A stretch of 64,000 nt of DNA from Microvirga antarctica (GTDB lineage Bacteria > Pseudomonadota > Alphaproteobacteria > Rhizobiales > Beijerinckiaceae). The DNA lies in contig NZ_JAGEMM010000001.1 in NCBI RefSeq assembly GCF_017921815.1, positions 496,001 through 560,000 on the forward strand, read 5' to 3'. The position numbers were made by a program, and so were the translations under genes. The notes below the pieces were generated by a model. That model worked only from the letters and a program-made list of their open reading frames with translations. It was not told where the DNA came from and ran no database searches. Positions 1-8,356 of the stretch are shown in pieces. Numbering within the stretch: the stretch's first letter is position 1; the number at the start of each line of letters is the position of its first letter.

Positions 1-128
1 GCCGGCACGCCGGCCAGCATCAGATTCACCGGGTCGCCCGGAATCAGCTGGATCACGCCGAACACGATCGTCCACGTAAAGAAGAGAACCGGGATGATGC
101 CGAGAATTCGGCGGATTGCATAATGCAT
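1..128 (-). CDS. ABC transporter permease, DppB type (5' part only)
   Basis: Only the first 42 codons lie in the window; the gene continues beyond base 1. The N-terminus has a short basic stretch (HYAIRR), then one hydrophobic segment, then IQLIPGDPVNLML. The PGDP element after the first membrane helix is typical of the inner-membrane permeases of peptide/nickel-type importers (DppB family). It lies about 100 bases downstream of a family 5 solute-binding protein on the same strand, the usual order in such operons, so it probably forms the membrane channel for that binding protein. No strong ribosome site is visible before the ATG at 128. Confidence 0.8.
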   Translation of the reverse strand, partial: MHYAIRRILGIIPVLFFTWTIVFGVIQLIPGDPVNLMLAGVP

Positions 129-228
129 GGGAGCATTCGATAGAGGAAACTTCGCTCCGCCCATGTGACGGATGAATTGAAGAGTGCGCGTCCCGAAAGT
201 CCACCCGGGACGCGCTAGTTGCGTTACG

Positions 229-1812
229 CTACGAAGCGGGGCGAACGTCGTAGAGGCGCAATTGCCAGTTTCCCGGAGCAAAGCGTGCTCCCGTGATCTT
301 GTTGGTCAAAGCGATCGTTTCAATCTGATCGTGGATAGGCATGAACACGGCTGCATCCATGATCATTTTCTGCGCATCCGCGTACAGTTTAAGCCGGTCC
401 TCAGGCGATGAGGCGGTCGCGGCCGATGCCAGTGTCTTGTCAAGATCGGCGTTCTTCCAGCGCATCCAATTGAACTTGAACTTGCCCGGTTCGGGAATGT
501 TGTTCGAGTCGAACGGAATGCGCAGCACCGCGGGATCATTGTAGACCCACCGAATGCCGCCGACGTCGTAGCCATTGGTGAGAATGAGTTCGTCCTGCTT
601 CGCCTTTGTGACGTTTTCAACCTTGAGGTCGATTCCGACCCTCTTGAGATCGGCCTGAAGAGCGACCGACGTTTCGGGCTCCAGGAGAGTGGGATAGTAG
701 ATCTGGAGAGGCTGACCGTCCTTCTCGCGAATGCCACCGCTACCCATTTTCCAGCCGGCTTCGTCGAGCAATTTCCCGGCCGTGTCGCGGTTGAACTTGT
801 AGTACTCCTCGACGCCTTTCCAATAGGCCGGTGTTGACGGCGCTAGCGGCCCCCAGGCGGCCTTTGCGAAGCCAAAGAACAGGTTCTGTGAAAGGCGCGG
901 GCGGTCAACCGCAGTGATAAACGCCTGCCTGACCTTGATGTCCTGCAGAGCCCCCTTGGAGGTATTGAACATCAACGACAGCGGGACGCCGGCTGCAATG
1001 CCCGTCATCGTCGTGAACTTGCCGGAATCGGCAAGCCGCTTCATGTCCAGTGGTGGGGTCAGGTCCGTGAGCTGAACCTCGCCGGCCTCAAGAGCCGCAA
1101 CCCGCGTACCGGCGTTGGGGATGTAGCGGTGGATGATCCTGGCGACCTTGCTTGGACCCTGTGTGGAGTAAAACGACGCCCCCCATTTATAGTCCGGGTT
1201 GCGCTCAAGCACGACCTGCTTTCCCTTCTCCCAGCTGACAAATTTGAAAGGTCCGGTTCCGACCGGTGCCTGAGCAAAGCCTGTCCCGCCAAGCGTCTTG
1301 ACGGCAGTCGGACTGACAATCGACAGCTCATTCTCGGTAAAGCTGTCGACCGCTGTCGGAAAAGCACGTTTGTAGTTGATGCGGATTTCGTAGGGTCCAA
1401 GGATATCTGCGCCCGCGTACGGACCAATCATGTCGATGGCGCCCTGCGAGCCGGTCGCTGGGTCGACGATCGTATCGAAGGTGAATTTGACCGCCTCGGC
1501 GTTGAACTTGGTGCCGTCATGGAATGTCACGTCGTCGCGCAGGACCAGAGTGACGGAGGTGTTGTCCGGCGCCATCTTCCATGATTTGGCAAGCCCGGGA
1601 TATTGCTTTCCATCCGCATCGCCAACGACCAACTGGTCGAAGATCTGTGCGATGACCTGTTCCTCATGGCGCGATTGCGTGACACGAGGATCGAAGGTCA
1701 CATCGGACGTGCTGTCATCCGCGAACACGATCGTAAAGTCGCTGGACTGGGCATGGGCCAGAATGGGTGCGAGGCTCAACGCCAACGCCGTTGTCATCAT
1801 CAGCTTACGCAT
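229..1812 (-). CDS. Peptide/nickel-type ABC transporter substrate-binding protein (SBP family 5)
   Basis: A 527-residue protein with a clear Sec signal peptide (residues 1-22, MRKLMMTTALALSLAPILAHA, cut before Q/S). The mature chain has SBP_bac_5 features: the early TFDPRVTQSRHEEQVIAQIFD segment, the VTLVLRDDVTFHDGTKFNAEAVKFT block near residue 95, and LFFGFAKAAWGPLAPSTPAYW, where this family describes ligand closure. It would capture a peptide-like or other small ligand in the periplasm and deliver it to the permease beginning at 128. A good ribosome site (AAAGGGAATTC) precedes the ATG. It is the fourth gene of an operon whose first three genes are two SDR dehydrogenases and an amidohydrolase, suggesting an amide or cyclic amide ligand (inference). 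Confidence 0.93.
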   Translation of the reverse strand: MRKLMMTTALALSLAPILAHAQSSDFTIVFADDSTSDVTFDPRVTQSRHEEQVIAQIFDQLVVGDADGKQYPGLAKSWKMAPDNTSVTLVLRDDVTFHDGTKFNAEAVKFTFDTIVDPATGSQGAIDMIGPYAGADILGPYEIRINYKRAFPTAVDSFTENELSIVSPTAVKTLGGTGFAQAPVGTGPFKFVSWEKGKQVVLERNPDYKWGASFYSTQGPSKVARIIHRYIPNAGTRVAALEAGEVQLTDLTPPLDMKRLADSGKFTTMTGIAAGVPLSLMFNTSKGALQDIKVRQAFITAVDRPRLSQNLFFGFAKAAWGPLAPSTPAYWKGVEEYYKFNRDTAGKLLDEAGWKMGSGGIREKDGQPLQIYYPTLLEPETSVALQADLKRVGIDLKVENVTKAKQDELILTNGYDVGGIRWVYNDPAVLRIPFDSNNIPEPGKFKFNWMRWKNADLDKTLASAATASSPEDRLKLYADAQKMIMDAAVFMPIHDQIETIALTNKITGARFAPGNWQLRLYDVRPAS

Positions 1813-1871
1813 TGAATTCCCTTTGTTGTTCCCTGTGGTTGGCCGCCCGGATCTGACGTCGGGTCGTCCGT

Positions 1872-3113
1872 TCAGACACTCGGCGCAAGCACCTCCCGCC
1901 CGCCTTTGAAGACCTGCAGATTCTCCCTCTTCCGCAGGATCGTGATGTCGGCGAGTGGATCGCCAGACACGAGAACGATGTCCGCAAGCTTGCCCATTAT
2001 CAGGCGCCCGGCATCGATTTCCATGAGATCAGCGCCAGTGGCGGTCGCTGCGCAGATTGCCTCGAGCGGCGAGTATCCGCCCTCGACAAGCAATTCGATC
2101 TCGCCCGAGTTAGTAACCCCGTGTGCAAGCATGAACCCGGCATCCGAGCCTGTCGCCACCTTCACGCCCGCTCGCTTGGCACGGGTCAGGCGCTCCCACA
2201 TCGCCTCTTGCGAAAGTTCGGACCAGCGCTTGGAACCCTTCGACATGCTGGGGTCGGAGGCGGCCGTGGCGGACGAGGTATTATTGACCAGAAGGGTCGG
2301 AACCAGATAGGTCCCGCGCTTGACCATAAGCTCAAGCGTTTCGTCATCAATCCAATGGGCATGTTCGACAGTGTCGCAGCCCGCCTCGATCGCCGCGCGC
2401 AGGGGCGGCCCACCCGACGTATGCGCTCCCACATGCACGCCTTGCTCATGGGCCTCCTCGCAGGCGGCTCGGATTTCATCAACGTTCATCTCAAACCGAT
2501 ACGGCTTGGTGTCCGGATCCTTGCGAAAGGACACGCACGGATTAAGCTTGATGAAATCGGCCCCCCGTTTGAGCTGAGCACGAACGCCAGCTCGAAACGC
2601 GATAGGACCGTCGCAGGGATACGTCATGTCACGGAAAGACGCATGATCGCCCCAGCCAGGCTGATCCATATGGCCACCGGTCACCGTCAGCCCGAGCCCG
2701 CACGCCATAACGCGCGGTCCCTCCACATAGCCGGCATTGATCGCATCGCGCAGATCAATAATCGTGCCCCCTGGTGCGTGCATATCGCGCACCGATGTGT
2801 AGCCGTGCAACAACGTATCTCGTGCGTAGGACGCAGCCCGCAGCGCGACGAGTGGATAGGACAGTTCCGCGAGTTCGGCGCGAAACGCGCTCTTGTCGAC
2901 AATTCCGCTATAGGCGAGGTGCACATGAACGTCGACGAGGCCGGGTATCGCTGTTGCGGCGGGGGCATCGATCACTTTCGCCCCTTCGGGCACACCGATA
3001 TCCGCAGCACGACCGACGGCCTCGATTCGGTCACCGTTAATCAGGATCGCGACGTTTTCGATCGGCTTGGCACCGGTCCCGTCAATGAGCGTCCCGACCC
3101 GTATGAGAATCAC
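1872..3113 (-). CDS. Metal-dependent amidohydrolase (imidazolonepropionase/prolidase-like)
   Basis: A 413-residue amidohydrolase-superfamily enzyme. Visible metal ligands are the HxH pair at about residues 63-65 (VDVHVHLAYSG), a lysine in ADFIKLNP (candidate carboxylated bridging Lys), histidines in GVHVGAHTSG and DTVEHAHWID, and the aspartate of ATGSDAGFM. The first strands (LIRVGTLIDGTG) and the C-terminal GKLADIVLVSGDPL form the beta-sandwich lid domain. It should hydrolyse a C-N amide bond in the cytoplasm; the substrate is not predictable. Translation starts with GTG in a 4-base overlap with the stop of the upstream SDR, so the two are translationally coupled. Confidence 0.9.
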   Translation of the reverse strand: MILIRVGTLIDGTGAKPIENVAILINGDRIEAVGRAADIGVPEGAKVIDAPAATAIPGLVDVHVHLAYSGIVDKSAFRAELAELSYPLVALRAASYARDTLLHGYTSVRDMHAPGGTIIDLRDAINAGYVEGPRVMACGLGLTVTGGHMDQPGWGDHASFRDMTYPCDGPIAFRAGVRAQLKRGADFIKLNPCVSFRKDPDTKPYRFEMNVDEIRAACEEAHEQGVHVGAHTSGGPPLRAAIEAGCDTVEHAHWIDDETLELMVKRGTYLVPTLLVNNTSSATAASDPSMSKGSKRWSELSQEAMWERLTRAKRAGVKVATGSDAGFMLAHGVTNSGEIELLVEGGYSPLEAICAATATGADLMEIDAGRLIMGKLADIVLVSGDPLADITILRKRENLQVFKGGREVLAPSV

Positions 3114-3844
3114 GCGTTAGATCCTTTCTTTTGCAGTTCGACCACAAGGTCCCACGCCCGCACATGACGGTCGTTAAGACCGCCTGCATCCTGTCGTGCG
3201 AGGTGGACGAAAGCAGGCGCAAGTTCGCTGGGATCCTTCCAGATCTTTCGCGTCTCAGCGTTATAGGTCGTCTCGCTCATCGCGGTGTGAACGGGATGTC
3301 CTGGCGTGATCGTGTTCACCGAAACATTGTATGGCGCAAACTCGATCGCCAGCGCGCGTGAGAACCCTTCTATCGCAAACTTCGAAGCGCAGTAGGCACT
3401 CTCGTCGTTTCCACCCTTGACGCCTGCATTGCTGGAGACATTGATGATTGCGCCGGCCCTACGCCTTTTCATCCCCGGCGCGACCGCGCGGGTACAGAGA
3501 AAAGGCCCACGCAGATTCACCGCCTGCAATCCGTCCCAGTCCTCGACGCTCGTCTCCTCGATCGGCTTGAAGAAGATGATACCGGCGTTGTTGACAAGAA
3601 TATCGATCCGGCCGGTCTCGGCCTCGATATCCGCGAACGTGGCGGCGACGCTACCGGCGTCTTTGAGATCCATCTGGCGGGCTGTGATGCCTTGAACAGA
3701 CGAGAGCATCGCAACCTCGTCCCCCAGACGGTCGAGCGCGAAGACCTTGGCCCCCTCCGCTGCGAAAGACGTCGCGACCGCCCGTCCGATGCCACGGGCG
3801 GCGCCGGTCACGATCGCTATTTTGCCGCGCAAATGACCGCTCAT
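3110..3844 (-). CDS. SDR-family NAD(P)-dependent oxidoreductase
   Basis: A 244-residue classical short-chain dehydrogenase. It has the cofactor motif TGAARGIG (residues 13-20), NNAG (85-88), catalytic Ser138 in NVSS and the YxxxK pair Tyr151/Lys155 (YCASK). An aspartate at the end of strand 2 (LDR, about residue 38) favours NAD(H). The C-terminus departs from the usual TG-DGG ending (LNDRHVRAWDLVVELQKK), as in a subset of SDRs. It overlaps both neighbours by 4 bases (ATGA with the SDR upstream, GTGA with the amidohydrolase downstream), so it is part of the same transcript. It probably oxidises a hydroxyl on the compound handled by the amidohydrolase or importer (inference). Confidence 0.9.
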   Translation of the reverse strand: MSGHLRGKIAIVTGAARGIGRAVATSFAAEGAKVFALDRLGDEVAMLSSVQGITARQMDLKDAGSVAATFADIEAETGRIDILVNNAGIIFFKPIEETSVEDWDGLQAVNLRGPFLCTRAVAPGMKRRRAGAIINVSSNAGVKGGNDESAYCASKFAIEGFSRALAIEFAPYNVSVNTITPGHPVHTAMSETTYNAETRKIWKDPSELAPAFVHLARQDAGGLNDRHVRAWDLVVELQKKGSNA

Positions 3845-4605
3845 GTCGCTACCCGGCCGCCGTCCACAAGAAGTCCGACGCCCGTGATGAAGGAGGATTG
3901 GGACGACGCCAGGAAGAGCACCGCATCCGCAATTTCATCGCCGGTACCCATCCGACCCAGCGGCGTGATCGAACGCCACCGCTGCTCGATCTCGTCCGCG
4001 TTTGCGGCCAGATCCCGGTTGCGCCGGTTCATATCAGTATCGATAACGCCGGGGTTGATGGCGTTCACGCGGATATTTTTCTTTGCATATTCGATTGCAA
4101 GGACGCGTGTCATGGACATGATAGCACCCTTGGACGCGGCATAAGAGAGGTTACCGCCCACGTTGGCGAATGCGCTGACCGAAGAGTTATTGACGATTGT
4201 CCCGCCGCCAGCGCGTAGCAGCGCCGGGAGCGCGTGCTTGCACCCGAAAAAGACCCCCTTGAGATTGACCGCAATGACTCGATCAAAGAGTTCCTCGGTG
4301 ACATCGGTCGAGGGCGTCACCGGCTGCTCGATCCCCGCATTGTTGAAAATCGTGTCGAGACGCCCGTAGTGCTGCTCTGCCGCCGCAACCAGCGCTTCCA
4401 GGTCGGCTTCACGAGAGACGTCGCAGTGGCGGTAGAGGACTTTGCCATTGAAGGCCTCAGCCTCCGCCACGAGCGAGTTGCCGGCTTCGTCGTTGATATC
4501 GCCGACAACGACGCTCGCGCCCTCGCGAGCGAAAGCAAGGGCTGTCGCACGTCCCATGCCCGCGGCACCGCCCGTCACGATCGCTACTTTGTCATGAAAC
4601 CGCAC
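3841..4605 (-). CDS. SDR-family NAD-dependent oxidoreductase, first gene of operon
   Basis: A 254-residue classical SDR. It has TGGAAGMG at residues 11-18, NNAG 88-91, and the catalytic Tyr155/Lys159 in YAASK. The C-terminus ITGVGLLVDGG is the standard tetramer-forming end. Aspartate in GDIND after strand 2 suggests NAD(H). The start is GTG at 4605, chosen because a perfect GGAGG ribosome site lies 5 bases upstream. It leads the operon SDR, SDR, amidohydrolase, solute-binding protein, permease. The leader contains a TTGT-N3-ACAA palindrome that is repeated in front of hyuA. Confidence 0.92.
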   Translation of the reverse strand: MRFHDKVAIVTGGAAGMGRATALAFAREGASVVVGDINDEAGNSLVAEAEAFNGKVLYRHCDVSREADLEALVAAAEQHYGRLDTIFNNAGIEQPVTPSTDVTEELFDRVIAVNLKGVFFGCKHALPALLRAGGGTIVNNSSVSAFANVGGNLSYAASKGAIMSMTRVLAIEYAKKNIRVNAINPGVIDTDMNRRNRDLAANADEIEQRWRSITPLGRMGTGDEIADAVLFLASSQSSFITGVGLLVDGGRVAT

Positions 4606-4631
4606 GAGACCTCCACAGTCTTTGAGGGGCC

Positions 4632-4661
4632 GACAGTACCACTGTCTACTTGTAATACAAG
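4632..4661. promoter_or_regulatory. Putative operator: nested palindromes, core TTGTAATACAA
   Basis: Upstream of the SDR operon, GACAGT-acc-ACTGTC (4632-4646) is followed by the palindrome CTTGTAATACAAG (4649-4661). The core TTGT-N3-ACAA followed by GAC recurs at 12154-12164 before hyuA. The form resembles operators of FadR-subfamily GntR regulators, but the binding protein is unknown. Confidence 0.55.
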
Positions 4662-4735
4662 ACAGGATTTGTATGATGCAGTCGTCGGCGCGCGCTCCGC
4701 GTTCCGGTCCAGGAATTCACCAATCGATGCTGGGG

Positions 4736-6331
4736 TCAGCCGCCTTGCGCTACAATCTGATCAGCTGCGCGCAGGGCCAATGCCTGGGCCGTGGCGGTCG
4801 GATTGATGGAAGAGGATGTGACGAACACGCTGGCATCGGCGATCACCAGGTTCGGGACGTCGTGACACCGCCCCCATTGGTCGACGACCGAGCGGCGCGG
4901 GTCATCTCCCATCCGTGCGGTTCCCATGAGATGGAAGCCGGTTTCCGTCCGCAACGGCGTGGGGAAAATCTCGATCGCACCTGCCCCTCGCAGGACCTCC
5001 TCGGCTCGCGCCATCCCGAAATCCAGCAGGCGCCGCGAATTGTCGGAAATGCTGTAGATCATCTGCGCGGCGGGCAGTCCGTCGCAATCCACGATCGTGT
5101 CGGAAAGGGCGATCCGGTTATTCTCGTCCGCCAGATCCTCCGCGCAGACGGTAAATCCGCACAAGCAGTCAAACCGCGCCTCGAAAGCGGCATGATGTCC
5201 AGCCCCCCAAGGCAAAGGCTGTCCCACTGTCGCGCCGCGGGCCAAAGCCACGGGCGGCGGCCCGCCAGTCAGTTGGAGCTTCACCCCGCGAACGGTCCCG
5301 TTTTCAGGGCGGGTAGCGAAGAACTCGAACGAGACAAGCCCGGCCTTCTCGCCTGCAGCCCACGCGCCTGTTCGAGCGTCGAACAGGCCATCGATGCGAG
5401 CGTAGGGATGCAGCATGAGGTTGCGCCCGACCAGGCCGGACCGATTGGCGAGGCCCTGGGGATATCTTTCCGAGCGCGACAGGAGCAACAGGCGGGGTGT
5501 CCCCATCCCGTTTGCCGCGAGCACGAACGTCTTTCCGCGAACACGCACCATCCCCTCATCCGTCGCGCAGATCGCTGCTGTGACACGGTCGGTCTCGTCG
5601 TGAACGAGACGCACCACGCGGGTCCGGGTCATCAGTCGCGCGCCGTCAGCAATGGCGTCGGACATATAGGCGCGATCTGCGCCCGAACGGATGCGGCTCG
5701 GGCATCCGAGGTCACAAGGCCCGATGTGATCGCAGTGGGAAGTCTGGGGCTCATCCGCCGCCTGGCCGACCACAAGATCCACCGGCCACCAGTGCCAACC
5801 CAGCGAGTCAAAGGCCCGGGCAATGCGGCGTCCATGCGCGCCAATGGTCGGGAGTGTCAGACCGTGATCCCCGTGCGGCGGGGCCGAGGGGTCACCGACG
5901 GCGAACGCGGTTCCCACACGCCGCTCGTTCAATTCGTAGTAGGGCGCCAGATCGTCATAGCTGATGGGCCAGTCGGCGCCGACTCCGTCTACCGACGCCG
6001 TGCGAAAATCCTCTGGGCGGAACCGCGGAACATGCGCGGACCAGAAGATGGAACTGCCGCCAACCGCATGGCCGACCATCGGTTTGATAGGGCTCAACCG
6101 GTCATCGACAGGCACATCGAATGGGCCGCGGCGCACGTTGGGGTTGGAACTCAGGACCGAGCCGCGACGCAACTCCCAGTCCGGCGCTTCGCGCTTGATT
6201 TGATCATAGGGAAACCAGTCCCCGCGTTCGATGCAAACGACGCTTTGCCCAGCCTTCGCGAGACGCCAAGCCACAGCACTCCCGGTCGGGCCGGCACCCA
6301 CGACGACAACATCCGCACTCACGTCCTTCAT
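4736..6331 (-). CDS. GMC-family FAD-dependent oxidoreductase
   Basis: A 531-residue flavoprotein. The Rossmann FAD motif VVGAGPTGSAVAW starts near residue 10 (Gly12, Gly14, Gly17) and ends in the acidic ribose-binding ERG. The C-terminal GMC signature includes HLMGTARMGDDP and a final SSSINPTATAQAL segment with the conserved Asn-Pro. No signal peptide is present, so it is predicted cytoplasmic or recruited to the membrane by a partner. ATG at 6331 is preferred over an upstream TTG because GGAG sits 6 bases before it. It diverges from a 136-residue gene that looks like the small subunit of a gluconate/fructose dehydrogenase-type complex, with only 46 bases between the two starts. Likely an alcohol, sugar or hydroxyacid dehydrogenase. 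Confidence 0.9.
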   Translation of the reverse strand: MKDVSADVVVVGAGPTGSAVAWRLAKAGQSVVCIERGDWFPYDQIKREAPDWELRRGSVLSSNPNVRRGPFDVPVDDRLSPIKPMVGHAVGGSSIFWSAHVPRFRPEDFRTASVDGVGADWPISYDDLAPYYELNERRVGTAFAVGDPSAPPHGDHGLTLPTIGAHGRRIARAFDSLGWHWWPVDLVVGQAADEPQTSHCDHIGPCDLGCPSRIRSGADRAYMSDAIADGARLMTRTRVVRLVHDETDRVTAAICATDEGMVRVRGKTFVLAANGMGTPRLLLLSRSERYPQGLANRSGLVGRNLMLHPYARIDGLFDARTGAWAAGEKAGLVSFEFFATRPENGTVRGVKLQLTGGPPPVALARGATVGQPLPWGAGHHAAFEARFDCLCGFTVCAEDLADENNRIALSDTIVDCDGLPAAQMIYSISDNSRRLLDFGMARAEEVLRGAGAIEIFPTPLRTETGFHLMGTARMGDDPRRSVVDQWGRCHDVPNLVIADASVFVTSSSINPTATAQALALRAADQIVAQGG

Positions 6332-6357
6332 GAAGAACTCCAATTACGACAGAAGCA

Positions 6358-6367
6358 TCTCATGAGA
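6358..6367. promoter_or_regulatory. Perfect 10-base palindrome in divergent promoter region
   Basis: TCTCATGAGA sits in the 46-base gap between the divergent GMC oxidoreductase and small-subunit genes. Its placement would let one regulator control both. It is short and could be chance. Confidence 0.3.
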
Positions 6368-6377
6368 CACAAAAAAT

Positions 6378-6788
6378 ATGCAAGTTGAAAAGCAACTGCC
6401 CGATGTCAGACGATCTGTATCGATCCTTATCGATACATTGATCCCGGGAGATCAAGATTGGCCGAGTGCGTCGCTTGCCTTAGGAAATGACTTCGCATTT
6501 TTGGAGGCTCTCGACGATGACGTTAAATCGCGGATGCTCTCTCATGCGTCAACGCTGACAGATATGACGGCGCCTCAGCGCCTCTCCGCATTGCGGGATC
6601 TTGAACAGTGTGAGCCAGACGTGTTCGAGCGATTTCTCCTCGCCCTGTATGGCGCCTATTACACGACGCCGCTTGTCGCCGTACGCATTCGCACCATCGC
6701 GACCAGCGGCGAGCCCGAGCCACAGCATTTCGATCCTGCGCTTCTGGCGCAGGTCATCCAGACCCAAGCCGGAAGAAGGAGACTTTGA
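6378..6788 (+). CDS. Putative gluconate 2-dehydrogenase subunit 3-like protein
   Basis: A 136-residue protein. The pattern LIDTLIPGDQDWPSAS near the N-terminus, the central FERFLLALYGAYYTTP, and a proline-rich tail with ALLAQV resemble the small third subunit that accompanies GMC-type gluconate/fructose dehydrogenases. The match is by eye and moderate. Unlike most members it has no twin-arginine leader, consistent with the GMC partner also lacking a signal peptide. It is encoded divergently from that GMC gene rather than next to it in the same operon. Its stop overlaps the next start by one base (TGATG), so it is co-transcribed with the Rid and DegT genes. An exact 8-base inverted repeat lies inside its first 20 codons. 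Confidence 0.6.
   Translation: MQVEKQLPDVRRSVSILIDTLIPGDQDWPSASLALGNDFAFLEALDDDVKSRMLSHASTLTDMTAPQRLSALRDLEQCEPDVFERFLLALYGAYYTTPLVAVRIRTIATSGEPEPQHFDPALLAQVIQTQAGRRRL
6416..6437. promoter_or_regulatory. Intragenic inverted repeat TGTATCGA-N6-TCGATACA
   Basis: Two perfect 8-base arms flank a 6-base spacer, 38 bases into the gene that starts at 6378. The arms could form an mRNA hairpin near the start or be a downstream operator for the divergent promoters. No binding protein is identified. Confidence 0.4.
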
Positions 6789-7198
6789 TGTCCAAGACCG
6801 CCAGCATCCACCTTGCAAGCCCGCCCGACGTTGCCCGCGCATCCTCATACGAACATGCGGCCCGCGCGGGCGATTTCATTTACGTGGCCGGGCAGGTCGC
6901 ACGCGATGAGAACAACCAGTGGGTCGGAATCGATGATGCGGGCGCACAGGCGGAGCAGGTCTACCGCAATATCGGAAGGGTGCTGGCTCACATGGGGGCC
7001 AAGCCGACCGATGTGGTGAAGATCAACACCATCATGGTCGATCGCAACGACCGCGAGGCTGTCACAGCAGCCCGTCTTAAATTCTTCGGTGAGCACCGGC
7101 CTCCCCACACCGGCATCATCGTCTACGGGCTTGGCTCTCCCGAGGTGAAGATCGAGGTCGAAGTGATTGCGTATCTGCCCGCTGAGAAGTCCGCATAA
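6788..7198 (+). CDS. Rid (YjgF/YER057c/UK114) family protein lacking the deaminase arginine
   Basis: A 136-residue Rid-family protein. Family marks are GDFIYVAGQVARDE, the QAEQVYRNIGRVLAHMGA helix, and the C-terminal VKIEVEVIAYLP strand. In archetypal RidA enzymes the sequence PAR(S/T) supplies an arginine that binds the imine or enamine substrate; here the corresponding stretch reads PPHTG, with His in that place. It therefore probably belongs to a non-RidA subgroup with another or unknown activity. ATG at 6788 is preferred, with GGAGAC upstream. Translation is coupled on both sides (TGATG before, TAATG after). The downstream aminotransferase suggests it handles a reactive imine or enamine intermediate (inference). 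Confidence 0.88.
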   Translation: MSKTASIHLASPPDVARASSYEHAARAGDFIYVAGQVARDENNQWVGIDDAGAQAEQVYRNIGRVLAHMGAKPTDVVKINTIMVDRNDREAVTAARLKFFGEHRPPHTGIIVYGLGSPEVKIEVEVIAYLPAEKSA

Positions 7199-8340
7199 TG
7201 GCGGTTCCATTCTACGATCACGCCAAGCTCTATCGCGCCCGTAAGCGAGAGATTGACACAGCCATCCAACGCGTTCTTGAAAGCGGCCGCCTCGACTGGG
7301 GCGACGAGGTCCCTGCCTTCGAACAGGAATTTGCCGCGTGGAACGGCGCCTCGCATGCGGTCACCGTGGGATCTGGCACGGCCGCCCTGAAGATCGCCCT
7401 GCTGGCCCTCGGAATCGGCCCAGGCGATGAAGTCATCACGGTTTCCAACACCGACATCGCAAGTTCGTCCGCTATCCGTCTCACCGGTGCCACTGTCGTC
7501 TGGGTCGACGTGGAGCCCGAGAGCCGGACCATGGATGTGAACGCGCTGGAAGGCGCGATCACGCCGCGCACGCGGGCCATCATGCCAGTCGACCTGTTCG
7601 GACACCCCGCCCGGCTGCACGAGATTCGGGCAATTGCCGATCGCCACGGCCTCGCCATCGTCGAGGATGCGTGCATTGCCCTTGGCGCCACGATCGCCGG
7701 GCAGAAAGTCGGGACCATTGCCGATATCACCTGTTTCAGCTTTGCACCGACGAAACATCTCGGGGCTTACGGCAGCGCCGGCGCGTGCCTGACTGAGAAT
7801 GCCGATCTTGCGGAGAGGCTTCGCAAGATTTCAGGCTACGGTCAGACACGATCCCGTCATCGTGCGATCCATGCAGGTGGGATTCCACAGGGTCTGCATC
7901 ATGAGACCGATGGGACGAACGAACGGCTCGACGAGGTGCAGGCTGCAATCCTGCGTGTGAAGCTGAACGACCTTGATGACACATTGGCAGCGCGCAGGGC
8001 TCAGGCTAGGCGCTATGCGGACGGCCTGCAGGGAAGTTTGGTGGATGTTCCCAAGGTCGCGGATCATGTCGAACATGCCTGGAGGAATTACGTCGTCGAG
8101 GTTTCCGATCGTGACGCCGTCAGGCAGAGGCTGGCCGATGCCGGGATTGGCACCAGCCTCTCCTACGCGCCGCCCATGCATGTCCAGCCGGTTTATGCGG
8201 ATATGGGCCTGAAGCCTGGCACGTTCCCGGTCACGGAACGATCGTGCAGCCGCTTGATCGGCCTTCCGATCGGTCCTCATCTCGACCTTGAACAGATCGA
8301 TGAAGTTGCGCGCGTCCTGCGCGAAAGCGCGCGAGCATGA
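7198..8340 (+). CDS. DegT/DnrJ/EryC1/StrS-type PLP aminotransferase
   Basis: A 380-residue fold-type I PLP enzyme. Key elements are GSGTAALKIALLALGIGPGDEVI (phosphate and cofactor ring contacts), the Asp157 of VEDAC that binds the pyridine nitrogen, and the Schiff-base Lys186 in SFAPTKHLG. DegT members usually transaminate keto-sugars, though some act on other ketones. The gene overlaps the Rid gene by one base (TAATG). It ends 16 bases before the convergent hyuB. It has no nucleotide-sugar neighbours, so a role in a catabolic or modification route with the Rid protein is more likely than O-antigen synthesis (inference). Confidence 0.92.
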   Translation: MAVPFYDHAKLYRARKREIDTAIQRVLESGRLDWGDEVPAFEQEFAAWNGASHAVTVGSGTAALKIALLALGIGPGDEVITVSNTDIASSSAIRLTGATVVWVDVEPESRTMDVNALEGAITPRTRAIMPVDLFGHPARLHEIRAIADRHGLAIVEDACIALGATIAGQKVGTIADITCFSFAPTKHLGAYGSAGACLTENADLAERLRKISGYGQTRSRHRAIHAGGIPQGLHHETDGTNERLDEVQAAILRVKLNDLDDTLAARRAQARRYADGLQGSLVDVPKVADHVEHAWRNYVVEVSDRDAVRQRLADAGIGTSLSYAPPMHVQPVYADMGLKPGTFPVTERSCSRLIGLPIGPHLDLEQIDEVARVLRESARA

Positions 8341-8356
8341 TGGCCTGAAGACGGCG

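Noticed and set aside
4622-6388. A 588-codon open frame antisense to the GMC oxidoreductase
   Set aside because: It mirrors the GMC frame, has no recognisable motif and is rich in Arg/His/Gly, a GC-bias shadow.
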